Assembly (NCBI GenBank): GCA_025352685.1 | Contig: JANXSN010000064.1 | Span: 46,858-110,857 of the forward strand | Source of the DNA: Sphingomonadales bacterium | Lineage (GTDB): Bacteria; Pseudomonadota; Alphaproteobacteria; Sphingomonadales; Sphingomonadaceae | Reading direction: 5' to 3' | DNA: 64,000 nucleotides | In this document: one piece after another, positions 8,905 to 17,305 of the stretch | Position numbering within the stretch: the stretch's first letter is position 1 | Layout of the letters: each line of letters begins with the position of its first letter | Position numbers and translations under genes: made by a program | Notes under the pieces: generated by a model | Seen by the model: the letters and a program-made list of their open reading frames with translations, nothing else | Told to the model about the DNA's origin: nothing | Database searches by the model: none

Positions 8905-10461
8905 ATGCAGCAGCTGAGCGGCCAGGACGCCAGTTTCGTTTATATGGAAACGCCATCGACGCCGATGCACATTGGGTCGGTCGGCATTTATGACCCCTCG
9001 ACCGCACCAAGCGGATTCGTACGTTTCAAAGATATCCTCCAGTTTATCGAGACCCGATTGGGCGGCGCGCGATCTTTCCGAGAACGGTTGGTCCGTGTGC
9101 CTCTCGACCTCGATCATCCTTATTGGATTCAGGATCCTGATTTCGATATCGAATATCATGTTCGTCATATCGCACTGCCGTCCCCGGGTGACTGGCGCCA
9201 GCTGTGCATCCAGGTAGCCCGCCTTCACTCGCGACCATTGGACCTGACCAAGCCGCTCTGGGAATTCATCATCGTCGAGGGGCTCGACAATATCGAGGGA
9301 CTCCCCAAAGGCTGTTTTGCGCTGGTAGCAAAGGTTCATCATGCAGCGATTGATGGCATGTCGGGCGTCGAAATGTCAGCGGCAGTGCACGATCTGTCGC
9401 CCGACAAGGCGAACAGGTTCGACGATATCGGCTGGAAGCCGGAGGCCAAACCGGGCATTGGAGAGCTCTTGATCTCCGGGTATTTCAATACTTTGCGTCA
9501 ACCGTTGCGCTATGTCGAAACGATAGCACGCAGCGTACCAGGGCTAACGCGGCTCGCGAATGAAATCCGCAAGGGCGACATCTCGATCGCTGGTGCGCGC
9601 ACCCCGCCCAAGACGCGCTTCAATGCCAAGGTCTCCCCGCACCGCGTTTTTGACGGCGTGTCGTTTCTCCTGAACGACGTGCGGGCAATCAAGGGCGCCG
9701 TGCCCGGCGCAACCGTCAATGACGCGATCCTCGCAATTATCGGTGGAGGTTTGCGGATCTATCTGAACGACAAGGGCGAACTGCCCGAGGCGAACTTGAC
9801 GGCGATGGCGCCGATCTCGGTCCGTCAAGAGGGAGAAAAGGCTGCGCTGGGGAACCTTGTGTCGGCAATGGTTGTCAGCCTTGGCACGCACATCGCCGAT
9901 CCCATCGAGCGGCTGGCCCATATCCATACCGATGCAGTCAATTCCAAAGGACTGACCAATGCGGTCGGGGCCAGGACGCTCACCGATTATTCGCAGCTGA
10001 TTCCGAGCGGTCTCGCGGGGCTTGGCGCTCGTCTGTACACGCGATTGGGCGTGGCTAACGCCACTGCGCCAGTGTTCAACGTTGTCGCGACCAACGTGCC
10101 GGGAAGTCGGGTGCCGCTCTATTTTTGCGGCGCGAAGATGGTCAAGATGTTTGGATTGGGCCCGATCTTCGATTCGGTCGGCCTTATCAACACGATTTAT
10201 TCTTATGTTGACGAGATCGCCATCAGCTTTACCTGTGACCGCGACATGATGTCCGATCCCGATGTTTATGCAGCGGCGCTCCGGCAGTCCTTCGCGGAGT
10301 TGTTGGCTGCAGCAAATGCCGGCCCTGCGGCGATGGCCACACCCAAACCCAAGGCGGTAACAAGACCCGCACGACCAAAAACGGCGTCCGTGCACAACGA
10401 GGCACCCAAATCGAAGGTGGCACCCAAGCCCTTTCCCAAAATCACCCGTGAAACCGCGTAA
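8905..10461 (+). CDS. wax ester synthase/diacylglycerol acyltransferase (WS/DGAT)
   Basis: A 518-residue bacterial WS/DGAT. The N-terminus MQQLSGQDASFVYMETPSTP is typical, and the acyltransferase HHxxxDG motif is His145-His146-Asp150-Gly151 within KVHHAAIDG. The second family block, NVVATNVPGSRVPLYFCGAK, is near residue 392. The enzyme transfers acyl groups from acyl-CoA to fatty alcohols or diacylglycerol, making wax esters or triacylglycerol at lipid inclusions. The last 50 residues are Ala/Pro/Lys-rich and look disordered. GGGAGAGAGC precedes the ATG. A phasin gene starts 15 bases after the stop, so the two are probably co-transcribed. Confidence 0.92.
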   Translation: MQQLSGQDASFVYMETPSTPMHIGSVGIYDPSTAPSGFVRFKDILQFIETRLGGARSFRERLVRVPLDLDHPYWIQDPDFDIEYHVRHIALPSPGDWRQLCIQVARLHSRPLDLTKPLWEFIIVEGLDNIEGLPKGCFALVAKVHHAAIDGMSGVEMSAAVHDLSPDKANRFDDIGWKPEAKPGIGELLISGYFNTLRQPLRYVETIARSVPGLTRLANEIRKGDISIAGARTPPKTRFNAKVSPHRVFDGVSFLLNDVRAIKGAVPGATVNDAILAIIGGGLRIYLNDKGELPEANLTAMAPISVRQEGEKAALGNLVSAMVVSLGTHIADPIERLAHIHTDAVNSKGLTNAVGARTLTDYSQLIPSGLAGLGARLYTRLGVANATAPVFNVVATNVPGSRVPLYFCGAKMVKMFGLGPIFDSVGLINTIYSYVDEIAISFTCDRDMMSDPDVYAAALRQSFAELLAAANAGPAAMATPKPKAVTRPARPKTASVHNEAPKSKVAPKPFPKITRETA

Positions 10462-10476
10462 AATAAAGGAGACAAT

Positions 10477-10809
10477 ATGATGGCAAAAGGCGAAAAGATG
10501 ACCGAGAAGGCATCGGAAGCGGTCAAGAAGGCCGGCAAGTCGTTGAAGCAGGCCACGACCAAGGCAGCGGGCAATGCTGCAGCGCTGAACAACAAGGTAA
10601 TCGATCACGCTGAGGAGAATACTCGTGCTGCGTTTGCAGCGATGCGCTCGGCGGCAAGTGTCAAGTCCGTGAAGGATCTGGCCAAGGTCCAGTCCGACTA
10701 CGTTAAGGAACAGGGCGCGCGCGCGATGACGCAAGTCAAGGAAGTCGGTGAGTTGATTGCCCAGTTCGGCCGCGACGCTGTGGCTGCTTGGCGTCCAAAG
10801 GCGGACTAG
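10477..10809 (+). CDS. phasin family protein
   Basis: This 110-residue protein is helical and rich in Lys, Ala and Glu, and its second half (AFAAMRSAASVKSVKDLAKV, then SDYVKEQ) matches the phasin family. Phasins coat polyhydroxyalkanoate or lipid granules and limit their size and coalescence. AAGGAG sits five bases before the ATG; a second ATG follows at 10480. Linkage to the WS/DGAT gene suggests that it covers neutral-lipid as well as PHA inclusions, which is inference. A hairpin lies 27 bases beyond the stop. Confidence 0.85.
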   Translation: MMAKGEKMTEKASEAVKKAGKSLKQATTKAAGNAAALNNKVIDHAEENTRAAFAAMRSAASVKSVKDLAKVQSDYVKEQGARAMTQVKEVGELIAQFGRDAVAAWRPKAD

Positions 10810-10835
10810 GGTTTCGTCAGGCGCGCTTCACTGCA

Positions 10836-10863
10836 ATCGACGCCGGGCTCGCTCGGCGTCGAT
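10836..10863 (+). terminator. hairpin after phasin gene, possible terminator
   Basis: A perfect 10 bp inverted repeat, ATCGACGCCG/CGGCGTCGAT, has an eight-base loop. No T-run follows, so it may be a weak or Rho-assisted terminator or an mRNA 3'-end stabiliser. Confidence 0.5.
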
Positions 10864-11101
10864 CTGGCCGACATGCGCCCGTCGAACTTGCTGAAGGACA
10901 ACCTCGAACGATATCGACGAGGACATGCGGGTGGTTTGCCCTTTGCCCGCCGCCGCTGTGCGGTACGCAAATACGGCGTCAGCGAGAGACTGGCTGTACA
11001 CCCGATGACCCGGGCACACTGCGTACAATCTGGGTGGCCACGCCAGCGAAGATTGAACCACTAATTGGACTTTCAAGACCCGTCACTGCGCGGCGTGCGC
11101 C

Positions 11102-11947
11102 TCAGTGGACGTGTCCCGATGACGGGTACAGCAGCGCCTTCAACCCCTTGCGCTCGAACGGCTTCCAGTCGTCTTCGGCCTGCGATAGCCGATCAGCGAC
11201 GGCATAGAGCACCGCGCCATTGACGCCCAAGCCGCAGTGGCTGCCGTTCACTTCGATGTTGTCGGTGGTTGCAGTTTCGGGCTCGCGGCAATTCTGCCAT
11301 GCGACGACGCCATCGTACTTCGAGAAGATCGCCGTTGAAGGGACCGGCGGGGGGAGTTCGCTTTCGCGCAGCTGGCGCTGGGTATCCTTGTCCTTGAGAC
11401 GTTGGCCAGTCATCCACTCATAAGCTTTCCAGACGTTGGTCGCGCGTGGATCACCCGCGAACGGTGATCCGAGCGAGATGACTTGCCGGACCAGATCTGG
11501 TCTGCGCCGTGACAGTTGACGCGCAAGGACGCCGCCCAGACTCCAGCCAACGAGGCTGACTTTTCTACCCGTCTTGTGAAAAATCGCTTCGAGCCGGGCA
11601 ATCAACTTTTCGCCTTCCCACCCGATCGCACGAGGGCCAAGATTGCGGCCCAGTTCCCAGGCATGCACGTCATAACCAGCCCGAGCCAGATACCGCCGCA
11701 GCACAGTTGTCGACAGGTCGGTTGTCGTGAACCCGGGCAGCACCAGCACCGGATGGCCATCGCCGCGCGGAGCGCTCAACAGAAACGGTGCTGCCAGCGG
11801 TAGGGTGCTGAGTTCGAGCGCCGCACGCCCTATTTCGGTCAACGCCAGAAACATAGACGGCGGCGCGATGTGATCATCAGCCGGAATTTGTTGCTTTGAT
11901 TGCACGCCCAATATCCTTCTCGCGAACGGCTGCAGTTCTTTCGACAA
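11102..11947 (-). CDS. alpha/beta hydrolase
   Basis: A 281-residue alpha/beta hydrolase with a full putative triad: Ser136 in the nucleophile elbow GWSLGG, Asp212 in SKYDGVV and His237 in NGSHCGLG. HPVLVLPGF near residue 65 supplies the oxyanion strand and ARAGYDVHAWELGRN follows. No signal peptide is evident, so it is probably cytoplasmic. It sits between the WS/DGAT-phasin pair and the PHA synthase operon, so action on storage lipids or acyl esters is plausible but unproven. It lies 83 bases downstream of the GNAT gene on the same strand and could be the last gene of that transcript. Confidence 0.8.
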   Translation of the reverse strand: MSKELQPFARRILGVQSKQQIPADDHIAPPSMFLALTEIGRAALELSTLPLAAPFLLSAPRGDGHPVLVLPGFTTTDLSTTVLRRYLARAGYDVHAWELGRNLGPRAIGWEGEKLIARLEAIFHKTGRKVSLVGWSLGGVLARQLSRRRPDLVRQVISLGSPFAGDPRATNVWKAYEWMTGQRLKDKDTQRQLRESELPPPVPSTAIFSKYDGVVAWQNCREPETATTDNIEVNGSHCGLGVNGAVLYAVADRLSQAEDDWKPFERKGLKALLYPSSGHVH

Positions 11948-12030
11948 GCGTGCCGCCCTCTCATCCTGCCTTAATGGATGCGGTTGTCGAGCGTTTTATT
12001 TTGCAACCTTTTACCCGCAGCCTTTTGTGT

Positions 12031-12585
12031 TCAAACGAATGCGCTCCGCTTGGCATCGCTGCGCCCGACATCGAGCGACAGAATTGCAATGTCGTGGACC
12101 GTTCCGTCGCGCGCCTTCACATGATCACGCAGCATGGCCTCGCCGCGGAATCCAGCTTCTTCAAACAGCATGATCGCGCCGCGTTGGTCCGGCGTCATGC
12201 GCGCCATCAATTTGGTCGTGCCGCCCTCGCGTGCGAGACCAATGCTGGCATCGAGCAATGTGCGGCCGAGCCCTTTGCCGCGCATTGCCGGGGAAACAAG
12301 CATCCGCACCTCGGCCACATGGGGAGACCAACTCAGCGGATCGCGTACGATCGCAGTGGTGGCGACGACCGCATCATCGGCCGTTGCCACAAGGCTCTCG
12401 ATTTCGCCTGCCTTGATCGCATCCAGCCATGCCTCGATCACGCGGGCGTGCTTGATGTCGCGGCTGAGAAACAGCAGGTCATGCTCGGGAAGACTTTGAG
12501 CAAACTCGGCGACCCCCGTGGCGTCAGCCCGCGCGAAAGGGCGGATCGTGACCCATGTGCCTTGGCAATCGATCGTTGTCGTCAT
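12031..12585 (-). CDS. GNAT-family N-acetyltransferase
   Basis: A 184-residue GNAT-fold protein. The acetyl-CoA-binding motif A is VSPAMRGKGLGRTLLDASIG in mid-protein, followed by KLMARMTPDQRGAIMLFEEAGF, which fits motif B. The start at 12585 is chosen because its ATG overlaps the phaC stop as ATGA and has GGAG five bases upstream; the frame is open to 12606. Substrate is unknown. Translational coupling to phaC suggests a role linked to PHA metabolism or its regulation, for instance protein acetylation. That link is inference. Confidence 0.85.
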   Translation of the reverse strand: MTTTIDCQGTWVTIRPFARADATGVAEFAQSLPEHDLLFLSRDIKHARVIEAWLDAIKAGEIESLVATADDAVVATTAIVRDPLSWSPHVAEVRMLVSPAMRGKGLGRTLLDASIGLAREGGTTKLMARMTPDQRGAIMLFEEAGFRGEAMLRDHVKARDGTVHDIAILSLDVGRSDAKRSAFV

Positions 12586-13649
12586 GTGCTCCGATCTCCC
12601 AACCACTGGTCGATCTGTGGCCAGAGCCGCTTGATCGCATTACCGCCTGCAACAAGGCTGACGTGCCCGCCCTTGAGGACAACGGCTTGCTTGTCATTTG
12701 ACCCGACCATGTCGATCAACGGGGCAGAAGCGCCGGCGGGCACAATATGATCGTGCTCTGCAGTGACGTGTAGAAAGGGCGCCGTGATTTGCGAAAGATC
12801 GACAGAACGATCGCCGACGGTCATCGTCCTGTTCATCAAGCCGTTATCCCACATCAATTGCTTGGTCGTCTGGCGAAAAAACTCGCCCGCGAGTGGCAGC
12901 ATGTCAGCACTCCAGCGGTCGAACATACGGTGTGATTTCACGAACTCGTCGTTCCACATATTATCCCACAGCCGAATGTTTCCGGCTATGCGCCCGCCAG
13001 GTCGCAGCATGTCGAAAGAACTGTAGAGCATTTCGGCCGGGCAATTGCCGAGCGTATCGACGAGCCGATCGACATCAAAGAACCGTTTGTCCGACCATGC
13101 CTGAAACAGAGGCATCCCGTCGAAATTCACAGGCGTCGTAAAGGTCACAAGATTTTTGAGATTGTCGCCGCCGTAAAGGCTCGCCCACAGAATCGAAAGG
13201 ACGCCGCCGAAGCAATAGCCAAGAACAGAAATATCGTCTTCGCCGGTAACCTCGGCAACCTTGGCGACGCATTGCGGGAGAAAGTCGCCGACGTAATCCT
13301 CGATGCCGAGATGTCTGTCGTCGCGACGCGGGGCATCCCAATCCACCATGAAGACGTCGAACCCGCGCAGAAGCAAGAATTCGACGAAACTCTGCCCCGG
13401 AACGAGATCGAAGATGTAGCCGCGGTTCGTCGTGGCCATCACGAGCATCACAGGCACGCGGTACACGTCATCAACCTGCGGTTTGTAGTGATAAAACCGC
13501 AAAGGGCCGCGTGCGATCAATGTCTCTTTTGCGCTCGCACCCATCACCGGGGCTGGCGAGGAGAAATACTCAAGCCCCTTGATGTTCCTCAGCATTGCTC
13601 GTTCAAATTCGACCTTCGATTGTTGTAAGATGTCGAGAGGATCACTCAT
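12582..13649 (-). CDS. phaC: class III-type poly(3-hydroxyalkanoate) synthase subunit PhaC
   Basis: The 355-residue length is that of class III PhaC, not the roughly 560-600 residues of class I. The modified lipase box GYCFGG carries the nucleophile Cys146, with Asp300 in AEHDHIVP and His329 in KGGHVSLV. This spacing is close to the Cys149/Asp302/His331 triad known for the Allochromatium enzyme. PhaC polymerises (R)-3-hydroxyacyl-CoA into granules and in class III requires PhaE. The start at 13649 overlaps the stop of the PhaE-like gene as ATGA; a longer in-frame extension is Arg-rich shadow sequence. Its own stop overlaps the GNAT start. Confidence 0.92.
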   Translation of the reverse strand: MSDPLDILQQSKVEFERAMLRNIKGLEYFSSPAPVMGASAKETLIARGPLRFYHYKPQVDDVYRVPVMLVMATTNRGYIFDLVPGQSFVEFLLLRGFDVFMVDWDAPRRDDRHLGIEDYVGDFLPQCVAKVAEVTGEDDISVLGYCFGGVLSILWASLYGGDNLKNLVTFTTPVNFDGMPLFQAWSDKRFFDVDRLVDTLGNCPAEMLYSSFDMLRPGGRIAGNIRLWDNMWNDEFVKSHRMFDRWSADMLPLAGEFFRQTTKQLMWDNGLMNRTMTVGDRSVDLSQITAPFLHVTAEHDHIVPAGASAPLIDMVGSNDKQAVVLKGGHVSLVAGGNAIKRLWPQIDQWLGDRST

Positions 13650-13996
13650 GCGCTGGGCGCAGGTTTGCGCCCGCGTGTGGGCCTCGGTTTGGACTGGTGC
13701 ACAGCGTTGCCGCTCGCGAGGGCGGTCTCTATGCGCGCCAGGCTGCCTTCGATTGAAGTCAGCCGCTGGCTGAGCGTTTCGACCTCTACCTTGCTCGGCA
13801 TGTTTGCGGCAGCCAAAACCTTGGCCATCGCTTCCTGTACAGCGTTTTGGACTTGCAGACCTGCAGCGGTTGCCGAGTGCATTGCCTGCGCTGCCTCGGG
13901 GCGCGCGAGAAACTGACTGCCATACTCGTTGGCCAGTTTTTCCCACTGGTTTACAACGTCGCGCAACATGGTCATGGGGTCAATTGGGGTCGCCAT
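13646..13996 (-). CDS. short PhaE-like PHA synthase partner
   Basis: A 116-residue protein encoded immediately before phaC with an ATGA overlap. Residues 1-70 are helical (DPMTMLRDVVNQWEKLANEY; FLARPEAAQAMHS). Residues 68-95 contain MPSKVEVETLSQRLTSIEGS, the heptad-like segment typical of the PhaE C-terminus, which binds PhaC. The tail is Pro/Arg/Lys-rich. Classical PhaE is about 180-400 residues, so this version lacks most of the long N-terminal helical part. Its place in the operon strongly supports a synthase-subunit role. An alternative is a phasin-like granule protein. Confidence 0.7.
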   Translation of the reverse strand: MATPIDPMTMLRDVVNQWEKLANEYGSQFLARPEAAQAMHSATAAGLQVQNAVQEAMAKVLAAANMPSKVEVETLSQRLTSIEGSLARIETALASGNAVHQSKPRPTRGRKPAPSA

Positions 13997-14437
13997 CGGC
14001 GAATGGTCGGACCGAACGGCCGCGTGGTCAACCCCCCCAAACGGTGCGTCCTGGTTATCCCAAGACGAAGACGCTGCGCAAAATATCGGCTGGACCTGAA
14101 AGAAGCTCGCCCTGAACAGCCATCGCTTTAACCCGCAGCGCCCTTATGGGGTTACGGCGAGCAACCGATCGCATGGCGCGCTCGCAGTCGACGCGTCGAA
14201 GTCTTCGCTCGATCGCGGCCGTTCCTGTCTCTCGCGCCGCAAAAACCTGCAGCAACCAGCCGCGCCGTTGTGCCTCGATACCGAATATGTTGGGGCAATA
14301 AGCGACAGGCGGGATTGTCGTTGCCGAGCGGGCGTAACGGCAAGTGCGGGCGGCACAAGGGCGCGAGCTGCTCGTCGCCCCGGCCTAACCAGTCACCCCG
14401 CCGAGTTCCAAGTCGATCCGCGACACAGCGATCGCGC
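13997..14437. other. intergenic region, no gene seen
   Basis: About 440 bases between the start of the phaE-phaC operon and the end of the TonB receptor gene, both on the minus strand. The part next to 13996 must hold the phaE promoter, but no convincing -35/-10 pair was found. Short open frames here lack ribosome sites and recognisable motifs. Confidence 0.45.
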
Positions 14438-16564
14438 TCAGAACTTCTTCGCGATCCCGGCAAAAAAACCGCGCCGCGCGCCGAACTGGGGCGCGCCGAC
14501 GCCGACGCCGGAACCGTCGCGCAAGGCGTAGGCCTTATCGAATACGTTCACGATGTCGAACCGGATTGACAGGCCCTTGAGAGGGCCTAGTCCATCGAAA
14601 TTCTGCGCGATTCCCAAGTTTGCCGTAATGTATGAGGGCAATTTCCCGCCATTGGGCACGACGCCATTGGGGTCGCCGGCGCGCAAGCCATCGCCATAGA
14701 GAACGTCGGCTGACGGTACGAGCGTGCCGAGTCCATCCTTCATCGAAACACTGCCCCCGCCGGACAGGGTCCAGCGTTGAGAATGGTCGGTAAAAATGTA
14801 GTTGTCGCGGATATAATCGAGGTTTTTCTGCGAGAAAAAGAATTGGCTTGAGACGATATTTTTGCCTTTCTCCTGACCACGCGCGACGTTGGCGTAGAGT
14901 GAAAGGGGGCCATGAGTATAATCGGCGCGCACCTCTACACCCCAGGCGTAACCGGTCGCATAGTTGAACGGCGCGAGGACAAGCGATGATCCAAACTGTC
15001 CTTCGTCGAGCAGATTGGTCTTATTTTTGTAATAGCCGTCGATCGCTAACGTAAAGCCGCGGGCTAGCGTTTGTTGCACACCGGCGTCGAAATAGCTTTC
15101 CCGTTCGGCTCGGACAGGGTCGCCGAACGGAACCTCAGACTGCTTGGTTGTCCCGATGAACTGGGCGACGGTCGTCGTTCCGACCAGCTCCTGCGGCGGC
15201 GGCGTGAAATTGCGCGCATAGCCGATGTGGACCGTCGTACCCTCCGCGGGCTTGTAAACCAGGTTTACGCGCGGGCTGAATTGCTGCTCGCTGGTAAAGG
15301 CGCGCACGGTATCGAACCGCGCGCCGTAATTCAGCGTCAGATGCGGCGAGAGTGTCCACTCGTCTTGAAGATAGACGCCGTAGAGTTGCCCCGTCTTGTT
15401 GCCGTTGTCGGTAAAGCTGCTCGGCACATCGGTCGTCTGAGCACCGGCTGTGTTTACCGGGAAGAACAGCGATGTCACCGACGAGCGGGTTCGCTCGTTC
15501 TGAAAAAAGACGCCGAAGCGAAGTGTGTGTGCATCGGACAGTTTGTAACTGCCATCGGCCTGCACACCGATTGCGAGACTGGAGAGCCGCGAGCTATCGT
15601 TGAACCCTCTGAAGATAATGTCGCCACCCTGCGGATCCGGCGTGTAGCGCGTCTGTGAATATCGGACGAACGGCGCCAGTTGGAAGTTGAGCGCGTCACC
15701 GGCGTATTGATAGGCGATAACGCCGTAATGGGTGATCTCGCGCTGGTTTAGGTCGAGCGTTGCGGAATCAAAGGTTGTGCGACCGTTGAGCTGGTATTGT
15801 GCAAGCTGCCCGGGATTATTGGGAATTTGGAAAAACCCGATCGCCGTCCCGCCAAAGATCGTCAGGCGGCTGGTGTCGGACAGAACGTCGGAAAGATAGC
15901 CAAACGCACGGTACTGGCGCGTGCGGTCATGGTTCGCGCTCGACGCAGAAGTCGTGTTCTCGACGCCAAGGTCGTTTTGTAGATAACTGCCCGAAAAGAA
16001 GTAATTTAACCGCCCGGTGGAGCCGCGCAGGACGGCGCTTGGCTCGATCGTGTTGTGGCTGCCCCCATAGATGCCGACCTCGCCACCATTTTCGAACGAA
16101 CCACTGTGGGTGCTCAGGCTGACGATCCCTGACGTTCTGTAACCGTATTGCGCAGGCAGCGTACCGGTAATGAGCGTAATCGAGTCCGCGACGCGCGGAT
16201 CGAAAGTCTGACCGAAGCCGGCAATGCTTTCGGGGACAATCACGCCGTTCAGTCGGTACTGGAGATTGCCGTGTTCATTGCGCACGTGAACGGCGCCGTA
16301 GCTGTCCTGGGTGACGCCGGGGGCCTGGAGCAGCACCTGCGTCAGGTTGCGGTCAGCCCCCTGGGGCTGGTTATCAAGCGTTGTGCGTGAAAAGACGAAC
16401 TCGCTCGCACCCAGCGAAGGCAAAATCGAGTCACGCGCCGCGTCGAGTCTCTTGCCCGTAACGACGATATCGGTGGGTGCGGAATCATCGGGCGCGGTAT
16501 TAGCGGTTTGGGCAAATGCCTGGACGGGAAGCAGCGCAAGGGCAATAAAAGGCAAACGACGCAT
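14438..16564 (-). CDS. TonB-dependent outer membrane receptor, predicted zinc uptake (ZnuK/ZnuD-like)
   Basis: About 708 residues: a signal peptide (cleavage after QAFA), a TonB box DIVVTGK, a plug domain to about residue 190, and a 22-strand-type beta-barrel ending in aromatic Phe (GIAKKF). ATGs at 16579, 16570 and 16564 are in frame; 16564 has GGAG seven bases upstream and starts directly at MRRLPF. The likely substrate comes from regulation: a 15 bp palindrome at 16603-16617 matches the Zur operator pattern and covers a TATAAT. Zur represses zinc-uptake genes, including TonB receptors in Caulobacter and Neisseria. Zinc transport is inference; the receptor call is firm. Confidence 0.85.
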   Translation of the reverse strand: MRRLPFIALALLPVQAFAQTANTAPDDSAPTDIVVTGKRLDAARDSILPSLGASEFVFSRTTLDNQPQGADRNLTQVLLQAPGVTQDSYGAVHVRNEHGNLQYRLNGVIVPESIAGFGQTFDPRVADSITLITGTLPAQYGYRTSGIVSLSTHSGSFENGGEVGIYGGSHNTIEPSAVLRGSTGRLNYFFSGSYLQNDLGVENTTSASSANHDRTRQYRAFGYLSDVLSDTSRLTIFGGTAIGFFQIPNNPGQLAQYQLNGRTTFDSATLDLNQREITHYGVIAYQYAGDALNFQLAPFVRYSQTRYTPDPQGGDIIFRGFNDSSRLSSLAIGVQADGSYKLSDAHTLRFGVFFQNERTRSSVTSLFFPVNTAGAQTTDVPSSFTDNGNKTGQLYGVYLQDEWTLSPHLTLNYGARFDTVRAFTSEQQFSPRVNLVYKPAEGTTVHIGYARNFTPPPQELVGTTTVAQFIGTTKQSEVPFGDPVRAERESYFDAGVQQTLARGFTLAIDGYYKNKTNLLDEGQFGSSLVLAPFNYATGYAWGVEVRADYTHGPLSLYANVARGQEKGKNIVSSQFFFSQKNLDYIRDNYIFTDHSQRWTLSGGGSVSMKDGLGTLVPSADVLYGDGLRAGDPNGVVPNGGKLPSYITANLGIAQNFDGLGPLKGLSIRFDIVNVFDKAYALRDGSGVGVGAPQFGARRGFFAGIAKKF

Positions 16565-16602
16565 CAACATACTCCGCATCTGATGAGGCGCTTTACCCGT
16601 AA

Positions 16603-16617
16603 TGTTATATTATAACA
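16603..16617 (-). promoter_or_regulatory. Zur-like operator overlapping a -10 box
   Basis: TGTTATATTATAACA is a perfect palindrome about one central base and matches the core of Zur operators (GTTATANTATAAC). On the minus strand it contains TATAAT (16614-16609), with a TTGCAC about 19 bases upstream, so a bound repressor would cover the -10 box. The start codon of the receptor gene is about 40 bases downstream. Confidence 0.65.
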
Positions 16618-16718
16618 ATGGTCTTTTGCCGCGGTGCAACATGCGTTTGCGACCATGAACAGGGGATGAGCAGCTTCGCCCGGACCCATTAAATCCGGTC
16701 AGCGACCAGTGCGCCCGG

Positions 16719-17252
16719 TCAAACCTCGCGATAGGCCGGCGTTGCAAACGGGGTCGGATAAACACGCATCAGGCCAATATTAAGCGCTGCGAGTCCAACG
16801 AACCAGATCGCGTCATTGAAAGCGACGCCTTCGATGATGGCGGGGGAGAAATTCTCCACCCCTCCGAAACCAAGCGCGCCGAGATAGATCACCAACTGAT
16901 AAGCGACAAAACTACCGCTCAAGGCTGCCGCGATCCGCAACGGCGAAGTGTTACCGCGCAGCACGGTACGCGCAGCACCATAGGCAGCCAACGCCCCAAG
17001 CCCGAGCGATAAGCCAAGCGCGTAGGTGTCGACCGTTTGCGGATAATGCATGAGCGTAAAACCCACGACCTGATTGGCAAACCACGTGGCAACCACCAAT
17101 GCTGCACCGCGCCGCACATCAAGTGTGAGCGCGGAGATCGTGGCGATCGCAGCAAAGGGAAGGACGCAAGCAAAGAAATAGCTGCCAAAGATCGCACTGG
17201 CGCCAAGGACAGCAGTCCAGATCAGAGCGGAAGGCGCGGTTTTCTTGGTCAT
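16719..17252 (-). CDS. small polytopic membrane protein, candidate cobalamin or cobalt transporter component
   Basis: A 177-residue, strongly hydrophobic protein with about five or six predicted transmembrane helices and few charged residues. It has no ATPase or signal peptide. A single Cys lies near residue 29 (YFFACVLPF). Its start is 53 bases after btuB, on the transcript controlled by the cobalamin riboswitch, so it probably carries B12 or a precursor across the inner membrane. Size and topology resemble solitary ECF S-components such as BtuM, but I cannot confirm homology. The ATG at 17252 follows GGGACGAG; an alternative ATG is at 17270. Confidence 0.6.
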   Translation of the reverse strand: MTKKTAPSALIWTAVLGASAIFGSYFFACVLPFAAIATISALTLDVRRGAALVVATWFANQVVGFTLMHYPQTVDTYALGLSLGLGALAAYGAARTVLRGNTSPLRIAAALSGSFVAYQLVIYLGALGFGGVENFSPAIIEGVAFNDAIWFVGLAALNIGLMRVYPTPFATPAYREV

Positions 17253-17305
17253 AATCTCGTCCCTTGTCATGGGCTAGCGTAGCACTACTCGCCCGTTTCA
17301 CAATA

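Noticed and set aside
9544..10734. Open frame of about 400 codons antisense to the WS/DGAT and phasin genes
   Set aside because: Cys/Arg/His-rich composition typical of shadow frames, and two well-supported genes lie on the other strand.
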